DNA of 64,000 bases, from the NCBI GenBank assembly GCA_013824645.1, contig PNOF01000002.1, positions 41,632-105,631 on the forward strand, in the 5' to 3' direction. The notes below the pieces were generated by a model. The model had not been told where the DNA came from and made no database searches. It saw nothing but the letters and a program-made list of their open reading frames with translations. Shown here one piece after another: positions 38,609 through 47,217 of the stretch. This stretch comes from Syntrophus sp. (in: bacteria) (lineage in GTDB: Bacteria; Desulfobacterota; Syntrophorhabdia; Syntrophorhabdales; Syntrophorhabdaceae). Position numbers and translations under genes: made by a program. Numbering within the stretch: the stretch's first letter is position 1; each line of letters begins with the position of its first letter.

Positions 38609-39109
38609 TTGAAAATATACAAAATGACATTTTCTTTATCGCTGCTCTGCGCTTTGGCAACTGTTTTTCTTTTTCTTGCAGGAGGGTGCAGCAAGGCAAA
38701 GGAACCTGCAAAGATAATTCTTAACATTGATGGCCAGGAGTTTTCTGATGCCCAGATTTATATCGATGGTAAGTCTGTGGGTTGTTTTACACAAACAGTC
38801 ATAAAACCAAATGGAGAACTCTATATTGACGGTGTTTTGCAGGCAACACTACCGCCCAGAGGAACTCAACCAGAGGAAGACACTTGTTCGGGCGCCTTGG
38901 ATTCTCTGATATTGCCTCCGGGAAACTACACAATCACATATCTCTCATCAGCGGGTAAACGGCTCGAGTTTGCTGTCGACATTGTGTCGGGATACCATTT
39001 AGTGACATACTTTCCTGAAAAGGAAACGATTAAATGGGATGATGAATCGTTTAAAATATCACCCGGACAACCACAGGCGATAAAGCTCAAAGGCGGCAGG
39101 AGTAAATAA
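38609..39109 (+). CDS. Putative lipoprotein, unknown
   Basis: The 166-residue protein has a lipobox signal (LATVFLFLAGGC, Cys27). The mature part looks like a beta-rich domain, with DGQEFSDAQIYIDGKSVGC and PPGNYTITYLSSAGKRLEF, the latter resembling PEGA-type surface domains. Start is TTG preceded by GTGAGGT; an ATG at 38624 is possible. Function is unknown. Confidence 0.65.
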   Translation: MKIYKMTFSLSLLCALATVFLFLAGGCSKAKEPAKIILNIDGQEFSDAQIYIDGKSVGCFTQTVIKPNGELYIDGVLQATLPPRGTQPEEDTCSGALDSLILPPGNYTITYLSSAGKRLEFAVDIVSGYHLVTYFPEKETIKWDDESFKISPGQPQAIKLKGGRSK

Positions 39110-39115
39110 CGGTAT

Positions 39116-39448
39116 TTATATTCCCATATTGGAGAGCATGTGGGATATCCGGTTCACGATTTCAACGAGCTTCGGGTGTGAGGTTTCAAGCTCATCAACG
39201 GAAGAGGTAAGGCCTTTCAGAGAAAGAGTGAGGAGTTGTTCGTTTTTGTCTTTTCGCGTTGCCTCATGCGTAGATGTCTGGGTAAATCCTGTAATACTTT
39301 CAGCGTGTTCGCTATCTATTTTTGAGAGTTCGGAAACCTCGTTTTCCAAGCCCGTAAGAAGATTTAATAGCTCTTCCTTTTCTTTATCATGAATAGAAGC
39401 GTTCCGTTTTATTTTGTTTTCAATATTCGCAATTGTTGTCTTAATCAT
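39116..39448 (-). CDS. DUF4404-like small helical protein
   Basis: The 110-residue protein has no signal peptide and two charged helices. Its C-terminus, ETSHPKLVEIVNRISHMLSN followed by MGI, matches the DUF4404 ending (ESHPxLxxxLxRIAxxLxxMGI). The role of this family is unknown. It converges with the lipoprotein gene. Confidence 0.65.
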   Translation of the reverse strand: MIKTTIANIENKIKRNASIHDKEKEELLNLLTGLENEVSELSKIDSEHAESITGFTQTSTHEATRKDKNEQLLTLSLKGLTSSVDELETSHPKLVEIVNRISHMLSNMGI

Positions 39449-39661
39449 TCTGCCCCCGGATTCTATATTTTATAGAAGTGTAGCAGATGTAATGGTATGT
39501 GGCAAGATATCTTGTAGCTTTCGTGTCTTAATTTATGCACTTTTGATAATTTTTAAAATATGCGTTATTTGCAAGGGTAAGGCAATCGGAGCGTACAACC
39601 TGTACGTGAGGATTTATGACAACACTGCCAACAAAGAGAGTGCTTTGATTTTAAAATGGTA

Positions 39662-41680
39662 TCAGTAGTCTCCGATGGACCACTCCTCGTAATGTATGCC
39701 GGAAAGTTCTGTCAGAAAACGTGAGGGACGCAGGATTACATGACCGGCCTGTCTGTCAAAGACGAGCAGGGGATAGCAGAGATAAAGTTCATCCATGGCG
39801 CGGGTTGAGGCAACATAGAAAAGCCTTCTCTCCTCTTCGAGACCGCCGTCGTCTAAGGCTTTCGGATTGGGGAACCTTCCTTCGGCGCACCAGATAATAA
39901 AGACTACTTTCCATTCGAGCCCCTTTGCCTGGTGGATGGTGCTTAAAACCACCCGTTCATCATCGTAGTCAGCAGTAACGACTTCTTCGCCGGAGAGTCC
40001 GCTCATGAGTGACAGTTCACTTAAAAAGGTCTCCAGGGACTGGTATCTCGTAGAAAAATTGATCAATTGGTTGAGGTCTTCGAGACGTGCCTCATAATTG
40101 GGATAGGCGAATTTCAGGTAATCCATATAACCCTGTTTCAGTACCGCGGAAATCATATCCGAGGGCGCTTCCTGGGCATAGAGGTCCCTCAATTCCCCGA
40201 AGAGCCTGGACCATGTTTCGACGTTTTCCTTGAGGACGTTTTTAAATGATTCGGCGATCTTTTTTGAAATGAGTACCTCGAAGGGGTCTTCGCACTCTTT
40301 GATATATTCGTAAATGCGTTCCGCTGTCTTGTTGCCGATTTTCGGGAATATTTTGAGCATCCTCTTCCAGGATATCTCGTCACGGGGGTTGTCGATGATC
40401 CGTAAAAAGGAAACCACGTCCTTTATGTGGGCCTGTTCAAAGAAGCGGAGTCCACTCCGTATTTCAAAGGGTATTCCCCTGCGGGTGAGTTCCATCTGAA
40501 CTTCCATGGAGTGGTAATGCGCCCGGTAGAGGACGGCGATCTGGTTGAGTGGTATTCCTTCCTCATCCTGGAGTTCCGTAATACGCTGGGCAACGAATTC
40601 CGCCTGCTGGATAACGTCCCGTGAAGGCGCCAGCACAGGGATAATCCCGCCGGGCTTGATGCTCCTTAGCGTTTTTTCAAACTGATATTTATTATGGGAG
40701 ATTGAATTATTTGCGAGCCCCAGTATTTCCGGGGTGCTCCGGTAGTTTGTTTCGAGTTTGAAGACCTTTGCCTCTTCGTATTTTTTCGGAAATTCAAGGA
40801 TGTTTTCGAAATTGGCCCCCCTGAAGGAGTATATGCTCTGAGCATCGTCGCCGACGACCATGACATTTCTGTTGAGAAAGCCCATGAAATCGACAATTTC
40901 CGATTGTATCCTGTTTGTATCCTGATATTCATCAACGAGGATCTGGGAGAAGGTTGTCGCGTAGATCTTGCGGAGGTCCTCGTTTTCGAGGAGCACTTTG
41001 TGCCAGTAGAAAAGCAGGTCATCGAAATCCATGGCATTGGTCGCCTTCTTCTTTTCCGTATAAAGATTGTATAAGACCGTAATTTCCTCGATGATATCAT
41101 AGAAGAAGGGCGTTCTCTCATTGACTGTTTCTTCAACAGTAGTCATAGTGTTTACGGCATAGCTGAATATGCCCTTGAGGACACTGCTTTTGGGAAACAT
41201 CTTTGCCTTTGTATCGATCTTGGATGCCTTCATGACAACGTCTATCATATCTTTTGAATCTTCGTTATCGAGGATGGTAAAGTTCCGTTTATAGCCCACA
41301 CGTTCGCTCTGCTGTCTCAGAATGATGTTGCCTATATGGTGAAAAGTGCCGCCCCAGATGTAACGCGTGTCGATCTTCATGAGGTGTTCCACCCGGTGAA
41401 GCATCTCCCTGGCGGCCTTATTGGTGAAGGTCAAGAGGAGAATGGCATTTGCGGGTACGCCTTTTTCAAGGAGCCGGGCTACCCGGTAGGTAACGACGCG
41501 GGTCTTTCCGCTCCCCGCCCCTGCTATGACGAGAATGGGGCCATTATCACTGAGGACGACCTTGAGCTGTTCTTCGTTCAGTTCCTTTTCGTAATCGATG
41601 AAGGGCGATGGTGTGGTAGTGTCCCTGTGGATTGTATATCGTTTCATGAGCATTAAAGTATGCGGGATACTCCTTGACAT
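39662..41680 (-). CDS. UvrD/Rep/PcrA-type DNA helicase
   Basis: The 672-residue SF1A helicase unwinds DNA 3' to 5' in repair and replication restart. Motif I is AGAGSGKTRVVTYRVARLL (about 54-72), motif Ia LLLTFTNKAAREML, motif II LVDEYQDTN (about 239-247), motif III GDDAQSIYSFRGA, motif IV NYRSTPEI, and late motifs LSTIHQAKGLEW and YVASTRAMDELYL. It is shorter than E. coli UvrD and could be a Rep/PcrA paralogue. A second ATG at residue 12 (MKRYT) is an alternative start. Confidence 0.92.
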   Translation of the reverse strand: MSRSIPHTLMLMKRYTIHRDTTTPSPFIDYEKELNEEQLKVVLSDNGPILVIAGAGSGKTRVVTYRVARLLEKGVPANAILLLTFTNKAAREMLHRVEHLMKIDTRYIWGGTFHHIGNIILRQQSERVGYKRNFTILDNEDSKDMIDVVMKASKIDTKAKMFPKSSVLKGIFSYAVNTMTTVEETVNERTPFFYDIIEEITVLYNLYTEKKKATNAMDFDDLLFYWHKVLLENEDLRKIYATTFSQILVDEYQDTNRIQSEIVDFMGFLNRNVMVVGDDAQSIYSFRGANFENILEFPKKYEEAKVFKLETNYRSTPEILGLANNSISHNKYQFEKTLRSIKPGGIIPVLAPSRDVIQQAEFVAQRITELQDEEGIPLNQIAVLYRAHYHSMEVQMELTRRGIPFEIRSGLRFFEQAHIKDVVSFLRIIDNPRDEISWKRMLKIFPKIGNKTAERIYEYIKECEDPFEVLISKKIAESFKNVLKENVETWSRLFGELRDLYAQEAPSDMISAVLKQGYMDYLKFAYPNYEARLEDLNQLINFSTRYQSLETFLSELSLMSGLSGEEVVTADYDDERVVLSTIHQAKGLEWKVVFIIWCAEGRFPNPKALDDGGLEEERRLFYVASTRAMDELYLCYPLLVFDRQAGHVILRPSRFLTELSGIHYEEWSIGDY

Positions 41681-41830
41681 GTCAAGCGAAGAGCTGGGCG
41701 GCCATCTATCTACAAGTTAAGTGTTTGTAGCACAGATATGATTTGTGAATTACCAAAAGAAAGAGAGATAATGAAAAAATCACCCGTGCGAGGTACGAGC
41801 GTCCGGTTAATTGACTGGTTGGCTATGCCC

Positions 41831-42205
41831 TTATTTCTTGGGGAAATACTTCACGTTATTAATATTTTTAAAATCCGCATCCTGAGTCCAGAGGATGGCA
41901 TTGAATTCCTGCGCCGTGGCAAGGATAATACCGTCAGCCATTGGAAGATTATGCGCCAAACTTAGTATTGAAGCAGCAATCGCCAAGGGGGCAGTTAGAT
42001 CCACAATTATTCCTTTTTGCATGGCCATGGCCGCTTGCAACGCATTATTCTCGCCGGATTCCCGGAGAACGACCTTGAAAACCTCATATATTGTTACTGT
42101 TGGCACAACAAGTGCAGCCGAATCATTCAAGGGGGTCAGGAAATGCTTGGCATTAGGCTCATCGGCGAAGTATGCAAGCCAGCCGGAAGAATCTACGATA
42201 TTCAT
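41831..42205 (-). CDS. vapC: PIN-domain toxin (VapC family)
   Basis: The 124-residue PIN-fold ribonuclease toxin carries the acidic site: Asp in MNIVDSSGWLAYF (about 5), Glu in TIYEVFKVV (about 41), Asp in MADGIILATAQ (about 93) and Asp in TQDADF (about 113). VapC toxins cleave tRNA or rRNA when released from antitoxin. The gene overlaps the AbrB-type antitoxin by 4 bp, the usual TA arrangement. Confidence 0.88.
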   Translation of the reverse strand: MNIVDSSGWLAYFADEPNAKHFLTPLNDSAALVVPTVTIYEVFKVVLRESGENNALQAAMAMQKGIIVDLTAPLAIAASILSLAHNLPMADGIILATAQEFNAILWTQDADFKNINNVKYFPKK

Positions 42206-42408
42206 ACCCGATCTTCCTCCCGGTTGAATTCAGTATTGATGCCCTTGAGGAATCCACGGAGTTCTTTGATATCGCGTTCCGGAATAAGCTCTATACGTCC
42301 GGCATATTCAATAATCTGCATTTTTTGGCCCGGACGAAGATTCAATGCCTTTCGGACTGTTTTTGGAATAACGACTTGATATTTTGGTGATACTGTCACT
42401 GATTGCAT
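42202..42408 (-). CDS. vapB: AbrB/SpoVT-type antitoxin
   Basis: The 68-residue protein has a swapped-hairpin DNA-binding domain typical of AbrB antitoxins (SPKYQVVIPKTVRKALNLRP). The C-terminal tail should bind the PIN toxin. ATG 42408 is chosen over an upstream TTG because GGAGG lies 7 bases before it. Confidence 0.85.
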   Translation of the reverse strand: MQSVTVSPKYQVVIPKTVRKALNLRPGQKMQIIEYAGRIELIPERDIKELRGFLKGINTEFNREEDRV

Positions 42409-42563
42409 ACCATTACCTCCATCGATCAATTTTGTACTACGTTATCATGATCGATATGGTTTTGTCAATTTTTTGATGGCCCAACAACAACAGATGCGAA
42501 AGCTGGTGGTGAAGGTGGAGAAAGAATTAAGGAAAGAGGTACAGGATTCCTTGCATGCCCCGG

Positions 42564-42824
42564 TTAGATTTCTCCTTTGTAAACATCCTTACGATTGCCG
42601 ATTCTGAGGATAAGGATATCAAGACCCAACAGGGCATAGATCACCCTGTAGTCACCGACACGGTGCTTGCGAAGCCCAGCAAACTGACCCTTGAGCACAG
42701 GATTGGATTCAGGCTGCTTGATCAGTTCCTTCTCAATGAGGTCAAGGATTCGTTTCGCCTCGGGCTTAGATAGCTTCTTGAGGTCGCGGGTGACCGACTT
42801 CTTGTAGACGATATTATATGCCAA
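42564..42824 (-). CDS. RelE/ParE-type toxin
   Basis: The 86-residue toxin has the RelE fold: KKSVTRDLKKLSKPEAKRIL, then LRKHRVGDYRVIYALLG and ILRIGNRKDVYK. The basic residues Arg/Lys and the Tyr near the C-terminus suit ribosome-dependent mRNA cleavage. It overlaps its antitoxin by 11 bp. Confidence 0.88.
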   Translation of the reverse strand: MAYNIVYKKSVTRDLKKLSKPEAKRILDLIEKELIKQPESNPVLKGQFAGLRKHRVGDYRVIYALLGLDILILRIGNRKDVYKGEI

Positions 42825-43032
42825 GAGACTTCCTCATCTCTTGGGCTGAAATAACCTCATCCCCCTTATCGTGGAGTCGGTCCAGGGCTATTTGGAGATC
42901 CGCGAAATCCTCGATATAGGACTCCAAGGCCTTCTGAATTATGAAAGAGCGGGGTCTTTCGGTCTCTTTGGCGATGCTATCGAGTTGGCTGGCAAGATTC
43001 TTGGGAAGCCTTACTGATATCGCTGTATTCAT
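42814..43032 (-). CDS. Ribbon-helix-helix antitoxin (CopG/RelB type)
   Basis: The 72-residue antitoxin has an N-terminal ribbon-helix-helix (ISVRLPKNLASQLDSIAKET) for operator binding and a tail that should block the toxin. A near-consensus promoter lies upstream. Good AGGAGGTG ribosome-binding site. Confidence 0.85.
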   Translation of the reverse strand: MNTAISVRLPKNLASQLDSIAKETERPRSFIIQKALESYIEDFADLQIALDRLHDKGDEVISAQEMRKSLGI

Positions 43033-43060
43033 GGCGCACCTCCTGTCATTTATGTATTAC

Positions 43061-43089
43061 AATATATGCAGGGATGCTCGTTTTGTCAA
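43061..43089 (-). promoter_or_regulatory. Sigma-70-type promoter of RelBE pair
   Basis: On the minus strand TTGACA (43084-43089) and TATATT (43061-43066) are separated by exactly 17 bp, just upstream of the antitoxin gene. Confidence 0.65.
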
Positions 43090-43102
43090 GTCAATTTTTT
43101 AA

Positions 43103-43165
43103 ATCTAACACGTGGATTAGCCAGAGCCCTATTTTCGGGCGATTGGCTGCATCTGCTCGTTATGG
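43103..43165 (-). repeat. attC-like integron recombination site (attC2)
   Basis: Read on the minus strand, the 63-bp element begins with CCATAAC and ends with GTTAGAT, fitting the RYYYAAC...GTTRRRY frame of attC (left end degenerate). Inside, GCAGCCAATCGCCC faces GGGCTCTGGCTAATC as an imperfect inverted repeat. The stop codon of the 43129-43926 gene lies inside it, as is common for cassettes. Confidence 0.65.
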
Positions 43166-43926
43166 ATCTCCGGTAAATACTCAATCTTCAGGATACTTTC
43201 TGGAGGAATGGATCTACCTTTAGCGTCATAACAGGTATTGGCATTCCATGAGAAAGGTTCTTTCCTAATGCATTTGTAATAATAGTATACCGCTGGACCA
43301 ATACCATGAAAGTTGTCCTCGGACTTTGTTATGAACTTAACGATACATGGGACCAAAGCAGTGGCAACATCGGTATGAATGGAGAGATCGAATTTATGGA
43401 GGTAGGCATTGCAGATATCTTCTATGATCTCTGGTAGGCCTAAATAGTCGTGGTTCCCAATCTTATGTGCGTGAAATGCCGATTCCCGTACGAGCATAGC
43501 ATAAGGCCCCCAATGAAAGGGGTTGGGCACTTTTAGCCGGTAAAGATAATCCTCTACTCCATCGGATTTCATGGATTGAAGGCGTGGGAAGTGCTCGGTT
43601 TGTTCGAAGGTACGGAGAATGGTTTCCCAGATTGCATCAAGAGCCATTCCCAAAGGCAGAATGCCTTCAGAAAAGCGGTTGCCAGAAAAAGTTCTTGTTA
43701 GGTGGAACCAGCATGTATCTTCCGGTTTTTCGGGTGGGCCGAAGGCTGACACCAATCGCCTGAAAAGGAATTCGTCAGGAGGACAGTCGGGATTGTCTTC
43801 CTCGTAAATCCTTTCCACATTGACATCGGCTAGCTGATGAGCGAGATCGGATATTGAGCAGCCGAATAAGCCAGACAAAGAATTAGCGGTGCTCTCCGGG
43901 CTCTCGCAGTCAATTATCTTAACCAA
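43129..43926 (-). CDS. Integron-cassette protein, unknown function
   Basis: The 265-residue soluble protein (TTG start, GGAG 12 bases upstream) has no family I recognise. Features are an acidic start (ESPESTANSLSGLFGCSISD), FHLTRTFSGNRFSEG, an aromatic-rich FHWGPYAMLVRESAFHAHKI and a C-terminal KIEYLPEIHNEQMQP, suggesting an enzyme-like globular fold. It lies between two attC-like sites in the same orientation and so looks like a gene cassette. Confidence 0.7.
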   Translation of the reverse strand: MVKIIDCESPESTANSLSGLFGCSISDLAHQLADVNVERIYEEDNPDCPPDEFLFRRLVSAFGPPEKPEDTCWFHLTRTFSGNRFSEGILPLGMALDAIWETILRTFEQTEHFPRLQSMKSDGVEDYLYRLKVPNPFHWGPYAMLVRESAFHAHKIGNHDYLGLPEIIEDICNAYLHKFDLSIHTDVATALVPCIVKFITKSEDNFHGIGPAVYYYYKCIRKEPFSWNANTCYDAKGRSIPPESILKIEYLPEIHNEQMQPIARK

Positions 43927-43948
43927 CTATAGTCACTCCATTTCTTGG

Positions 43949-44018
43949 CCATAACGCGGCAGTTGAGCCAGAGGCGGAGAGCCCTTTTCCGCCGATTGGC
44001 TCCAGCGGCTGGTTGGGC
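43949..44018 (-). repeat. attC-like integron recombination site (attC1)
   Basis: On the minus strand the 70-bp element starts GCCCAAC and ends GTTATGG. The interior GCCGCTGGAGCCAATCGGCG pairs imperfectly with CGCCTCTGGCTCAACTGCCG (with extra-helical bases), the classic attC stem, and a short CTCT-type spacer is at the tip. It closely resembles class 1 attC sites. Confidence 0.75.
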
Positions 44019-44075
44019 AGTCTTCCCTAGCCGCTCTCCCTACAGTGTGACATCCCCTTAATCGTATTTCCACGA

Positions 44076-44795
44076 TCAATAGTCCTTGGGTTTAGACAGT
44101 CGAAGTCGCTCAAGCTTCACTATTTCCATTAGTGTTCGGTCATCCAGGTCACGGAAAACGTCCGAATCCGCAAGCAGAGTCCCACGTTTGTCGCGCGAGA
44201 AGGATAAGAAAATGATCTTCGAAGCAGACTGGTCGAAAGACTCAACGGACAAGCTGAGTACCAGAAACGCCGTCTGCTCAGGTTTGTGCCTGAAAAGGTC
44301 ATTCGGCGAGTATTGACCGGGAACATCTAGCTTCGTGGAGATCTCGAGAAAACAGCTTTCGCCAGACTTCAGAACTGCTGGTTTTTGAACGCCCTTAATT
44401 GAAGATGCTGGCGACTCGCCCTTCTGATTTTCCAAACGGATTGTCGTTTCACCAAGTGAAGGTTCCAGCACTTCCGAACCAATTCTGACGCATCGTGGAA
44501 GCCAAGGGCGGAGCTGGATTCTGCGGCCCACAACATTCGTGAGCTTCAGTCTCACAAGAAGCGGGTTTTGATCTACTAGCTTTACTATGTCGGTCTGTAT
44601 TTCCAGCGGAAAGGTGGAGCTAAAGAGTTGACGACTTACTTCGTTTGACTCGGACAATAGCCTCACCTGGTAAATATTGACAGCCAGAAGAAATAGACCC
44701 CCGCATATCGCGACGATTTCCGAGAGGTATTTCACCCGTTGGTGAAGAGGCAGGTCTTTCCATCGCGGACTATTCGTCGCCATGTTTTCTACCAC
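44076..44795 (-). CDS. Integron-cassette membrane-anchored protein, unknown
   Basis: The 239-residue protein has one membrane segment (LSEIVAICGGLFLLAVNIYQ) near residues 24-43 with a short cytoplasmic N-terminus and a large outer beta-rich domain. No family is recognised. The start may instead be the ATG five codons later (44783). The gene ends 57 bp before attC1, in the cassette reading direction. Confidence 0.65.
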   Translation of the reverse strand: MVENMATNSPRWKDLPLHQRVKYLSEIVAICGGLFLLAVNIYQVRLLSESNEVSRQLFSSTFPLEIQTDIVKLVDQNPLLVRLKLTNVVGRRIQLRPWLPRCVRIGSEVLEPSLGETTIRLENQKGESPASSIKGVQKPAVLKSGESCFLEISTKLDVPGQYSPNDLFRHKPEQTAFLVLSLSVESFDQSASKIIFLSFSRDKRGTLLADSDVFRDLDDRTLMEIVKLERLRLSKPKDY

Positions 44796-44837
44796 CCAAG
44801 GATTGATGTCGGTCCGACCGCATGTGTTTCATTCTAT

Positions 44838-44870
44838 GCCCAACAAGTTATTCTATAGTTTCTGCCTAAC
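44838..44870 (-). other. attI-like core sites
   Basis: Two GTTRRRY core sites on the minus strand, GTTAGGC (44864-44870) and GTTGGGC (44838-44844), sit 26 bp apart just upstream of the first cassette gene. They lie between the recombinase fragment and the cassettes, where attI is expected. There is no long inverted repeat, which also suits attI rather than attC. Confidence 0.5.
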
Positions 44871-44931
44871 TCCACAAACCAATTATTTTTTCGCGACTCC
44901 ATGCAATAACAATGCTCTGTTGTCTATACAA

Positions 44932-44961
44932 ATTATGGTCTTACCGACCTCTCAGTGACAA
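44932..44961 (-). promoter_or_regulatory. Candidate cassette promoter (Pc)
   Basis: TTGTCA (44956-44961) and CATAAT (44932-44937) on the minus strand are separated by 18 bp and point at the cassettes. The position matches the Pc promoter of integrons. Assignment is by motif only. Confidence 0.45.
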
Positions 44962-45068
44962 CTTAAACTGTTGATATTATAATGTATAGTCTCTTGACAA
45001 CCTATTTGCAACAATATTATTTTATTTTTCCGTATATCATGTCAATGTTAAGAATTGGAGGATTCCGG

Positions 45069-45137
45069 ATGCTCGCTATCCCTTCTGCTTTACAGACCAA
45101 ATTTGAAGAACATTTATTGATGATCACGGGTTTTTAA
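45069..45137 (+). pseudogene. Tyrosine recombinase (integron integrase-like) N-terminal fragment
   Basis: A GGAGGA ribosome-binding site 6 bases before the ATG leads into 22 codons reading [17 protein letters not shown], then ITGF and a stop. The first 17 residues resemble the N-terminus of integron-type tyrosine recombinases as I remember them (IPxxLxxxFxxxL). The remainder is missing; the frame runs into the 3' end of prfC. TTGACA at 44994-44999 may be its promoter. The orientation, opposite to the cassettes, is that of intI. Confidence 0.5.
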
Positions 45138-46727
45138 AAAGACTATCCCGGACCACTCCTCTATTACGCGTTTGAGCTTCCATTCACTGACGGCGAGGTA
45201 GTTAAGGTTTCCTTCCGCATCCAGCGCTAAATTAGACCGATTAGCTTTTTCAAAGGCCGCCAGCCGTTTTTTGTCCTCGCAGCTCACCCACCGGGAAATA
45301 GTGTAATCAAGGGTTTCATAGTGGGCATCGACGCCATACTCAACCTTGAGCCGTTCTACGGTCACATCGAACTGCAATGCCCCTACTGCCCCCAAAATAA
45401 ACTCGCCCCCCCGTACGGGACGAAATAATTGAACCGCTCCTTCCTCAGCCAATTGGGCTAAACCCTTTTGAAGCTGTTTGCTTTTAAGGTGCGATTTCAA
45501 ATGCACCCGCCGAAAATGCTCAGGGGCAAAATTTGGAATACCAGTGAACTTGAGCGGCTCCTTTTCAGAAAAAGTGTCGCCGATTTTGATCGTGCCATGG
45601 TTAAGGATACCGATGATATCCCCGGGCCAGGCCTCCTCCACGATCGCCCGGTCCTGGGCCATGAAGATGATCGGATTGGAAATAAGTATGTCTTTACCAA
45701 GGCGATGATGGCGCACGCGCATGCCCCGCTGAAAGCGGCCTGAGCAAATCCGCAGGAAGGCGATGCGGTCACGATGGGCCGGGTTCATATTAGCCTGAAT
45801 CTTAAAGACAAAACCGGAAAAGGCCTCCTCCATGGGGGAGACTATGCGGGTTGTAGTTGGTCGTGGCAAGGGGCCGGGGGCGATATCAATAAAGGTGTCA
45901 AGCATTTCCCGTACGCCAAAGTTATTGATGGCACTGCCGAAAAAAACCGGTGTCTGGCTACCCTTGAGATAATCGTCCAGATCGAAGGGGTTGGTAGCAC
46001 CTTCCAACAGTGCCAGGTCTTCACGTAGTTCATCGGCTTGTCTGCCCAGGAGTTCATCGAGCAAAGGATCTGCCAGGTCGCTTACGGTGAGCATTTCATT
46101 GGTAAGGCGTTCCTGGCCGGGCGTGAAGAGGTTCAATTCCTTCCGGTAAAGATTGTAGGTTCCCTTGAAGCGCTTGCCTATGCCAATGGGCCAGGATAGG
46201 GGGGCGCACTCGATTTGCAGGTTCTCCTCGATATGGGCCAGAATGTCGAGGGGCGGCATCCCCTCCCGGTCGAGCTTGTTGATAAAGGTCAGGATAGGGG
46301 TATTGCGCATCCGGCAGACCTCCATCAGTTTGCGGGTCTGGGTCTCAACCCCCTTAACACAGTCGATAACCATGACAGCACTGTCCACTGCGGTTAGCAC
46401 CCGGTAGGTGTCCTCTGAGAAATCCTGGTGACCCGGTGTGTCAAGAAGGTTGATTTCGCAGCCGCGATAATCGAACTTCATTACCGAGCTGGTGACAGAA
46501 ATGCCGCGCTCTTGTTCGATGGCCATCCAGTCACTGGTGGCTTGCCGCCCGCCCTTGCGGGCCTTGACCTGCCCTGCCATATTGATGGCGCCACCGAAAA
46601 GCAATAGTTTTTCAGTGAGGGTTGTTTTACCTGCATCGGGGTGGCTGATGATGCCGAAGGTCCGGCGACGCTCGACCTCTGTTTTTTGGAAACCACCTTC
46701 TGATAAAAGATTAGCGTTGTTTATCAT
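45114..46727 (-). CDS. prfC: Peptide chain release factor 3
   Basis: The 537-residue translational GTPase recycles RF1/RF2 from ribosomes. G1 is [16 protein letters not shown] (about 28-43), followed by the switch region [15 protein letters not shown]3 DTPGHQDF, G4 FINKLDRE and later domains with [17 protein letters not shown]. The length is normal. It converges with the truncated recombinase gene; their 3' ends overlap by about 24 bp. Confidence 0.94.
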   Translation of the reverse strand: MINNANLLSEGGFQKTEVERRRTFGIISHPDAGKTTLTEKLLLFGGAINMAGQVKARKGGRQATSDWMAIEQERGISVTSSVMKFDYRGCEINLLDTPGHQDFSEDTYRVLTAVDSAVMVIDCVKGVETQTRKLMEVCRMRNTPILTFINKLDREGMPPLDILAHIEENLQIECAPLSWPIGIGKRFKGTYNLYRKELNLFTPGQERLTNEMLTVSDLADPLLDELLGRQADELREDLALLEGATNPFDLDDYLKGSQTPVFFGSAINNFGVREMLDTFIDIAPGPLPRPTTTRIVSPMEEAFSGFVFKIQANMNPAHRDRIAFLRICSGRFQRGMRVRHHRLGKDILISNPIIFMAQDRAIVEEAWPGDIIGILNHGTIKIGDTFSEKEPLKFTGIPNFAPEHFRRVHLKSHLKSKQLQKGLAQLAEEGAVQLFRPVRGGEFILGAVGALQFDVTVERLKVEYGVDAHYETLDYTISRWVSCEDKKRLAAFEKANRSNLALDAEGNLNYLAVSEWKLKRVIEEWSGIVFLKTRDHQ

Positions 46728-47099
46728 GATCTCTGTAAACTCCTAGTGAACTTTGCCGTATGTACCGGACTCAAAGACCGCCTGAGTGGCTCCTGATGTT
46801 TGTAGTAAACAATGTTGTGCAGGAATACCTAAGCGGGCAACAAGATCCGAATGCCGCCATTATAGTATCTATAGAAAAAGATGTTTTTAAGGTGGCGTCA
46901 GGCAGAAAAGCAAACTTTCTTCGCCCCATGGGCAACTTCTCAATGGGAGAAAAGAACAGATCAATAACCATACAATAAGCAATGATAAATGATGCATGGT
47001 TCTTTTTAACAAATCTGGCATGTGATGTCAATCGCAAACCGAATTACCGGGGCCTTGGAGGGATTAGCGCCGGTATGGTAACGTAGCGCATCACTTCGC
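46728..47099. other. Intergenic region without convincing gene
   Basis: Short open frames on both strands (46760-46978 and 46771-47037) lack ribosome-binding sites and family features. I see nothing I can name before the chemoreceptor promoter. Confidence 0.5.
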
Positions 47100-47127
47100 T
47101 AAAGATTTTCCTTGTATGAGCCGATAA
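47100..47127 (+). promoter_or_regulatory. Sigma-28 (FliA)-like promoter of chemoreceptor
   Basis: TAAA (47100-47103), 16 bp and a perfect GCCGATAA (47120-47127) match the flagellar sigma-28 consensus (usual spacing 15). It lies 91 bp before the chemoreceptor start. A hairpin ACCCCTT-CAGGG-AAGGGGT (47175-47193) follows in the leader. Confidence 0.65.
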
Positions 47128-47217
47128 TTTTTGTAAGGTGAGTTGTTCTTGTTCAATACTGTTATATAAAATCTACCCCTTCAGGGAAGGGGTGTCAAAC
47201 ATGCAGAGGAGGTATGT

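Noticed and set aside
42477..42580. Third attC-like site (ATCTAAC and GTTGGGC words)
   Set aside because: The two cores are present, but no inverted-repeat stem joins them.
42477..42605. Plus-strand peptide starting MAQQQQMRKLVVKVEKEL
   Set aside because: Short, no ribosome-binding site, runs antisense into the RelE toxin; could be a remnant but cannot be supported.
46760..47037. Short open frames on both strands upstream of prfC
   Set aside because: They lie antisense to each other, have no ribosome-binding site and show no family pattern.
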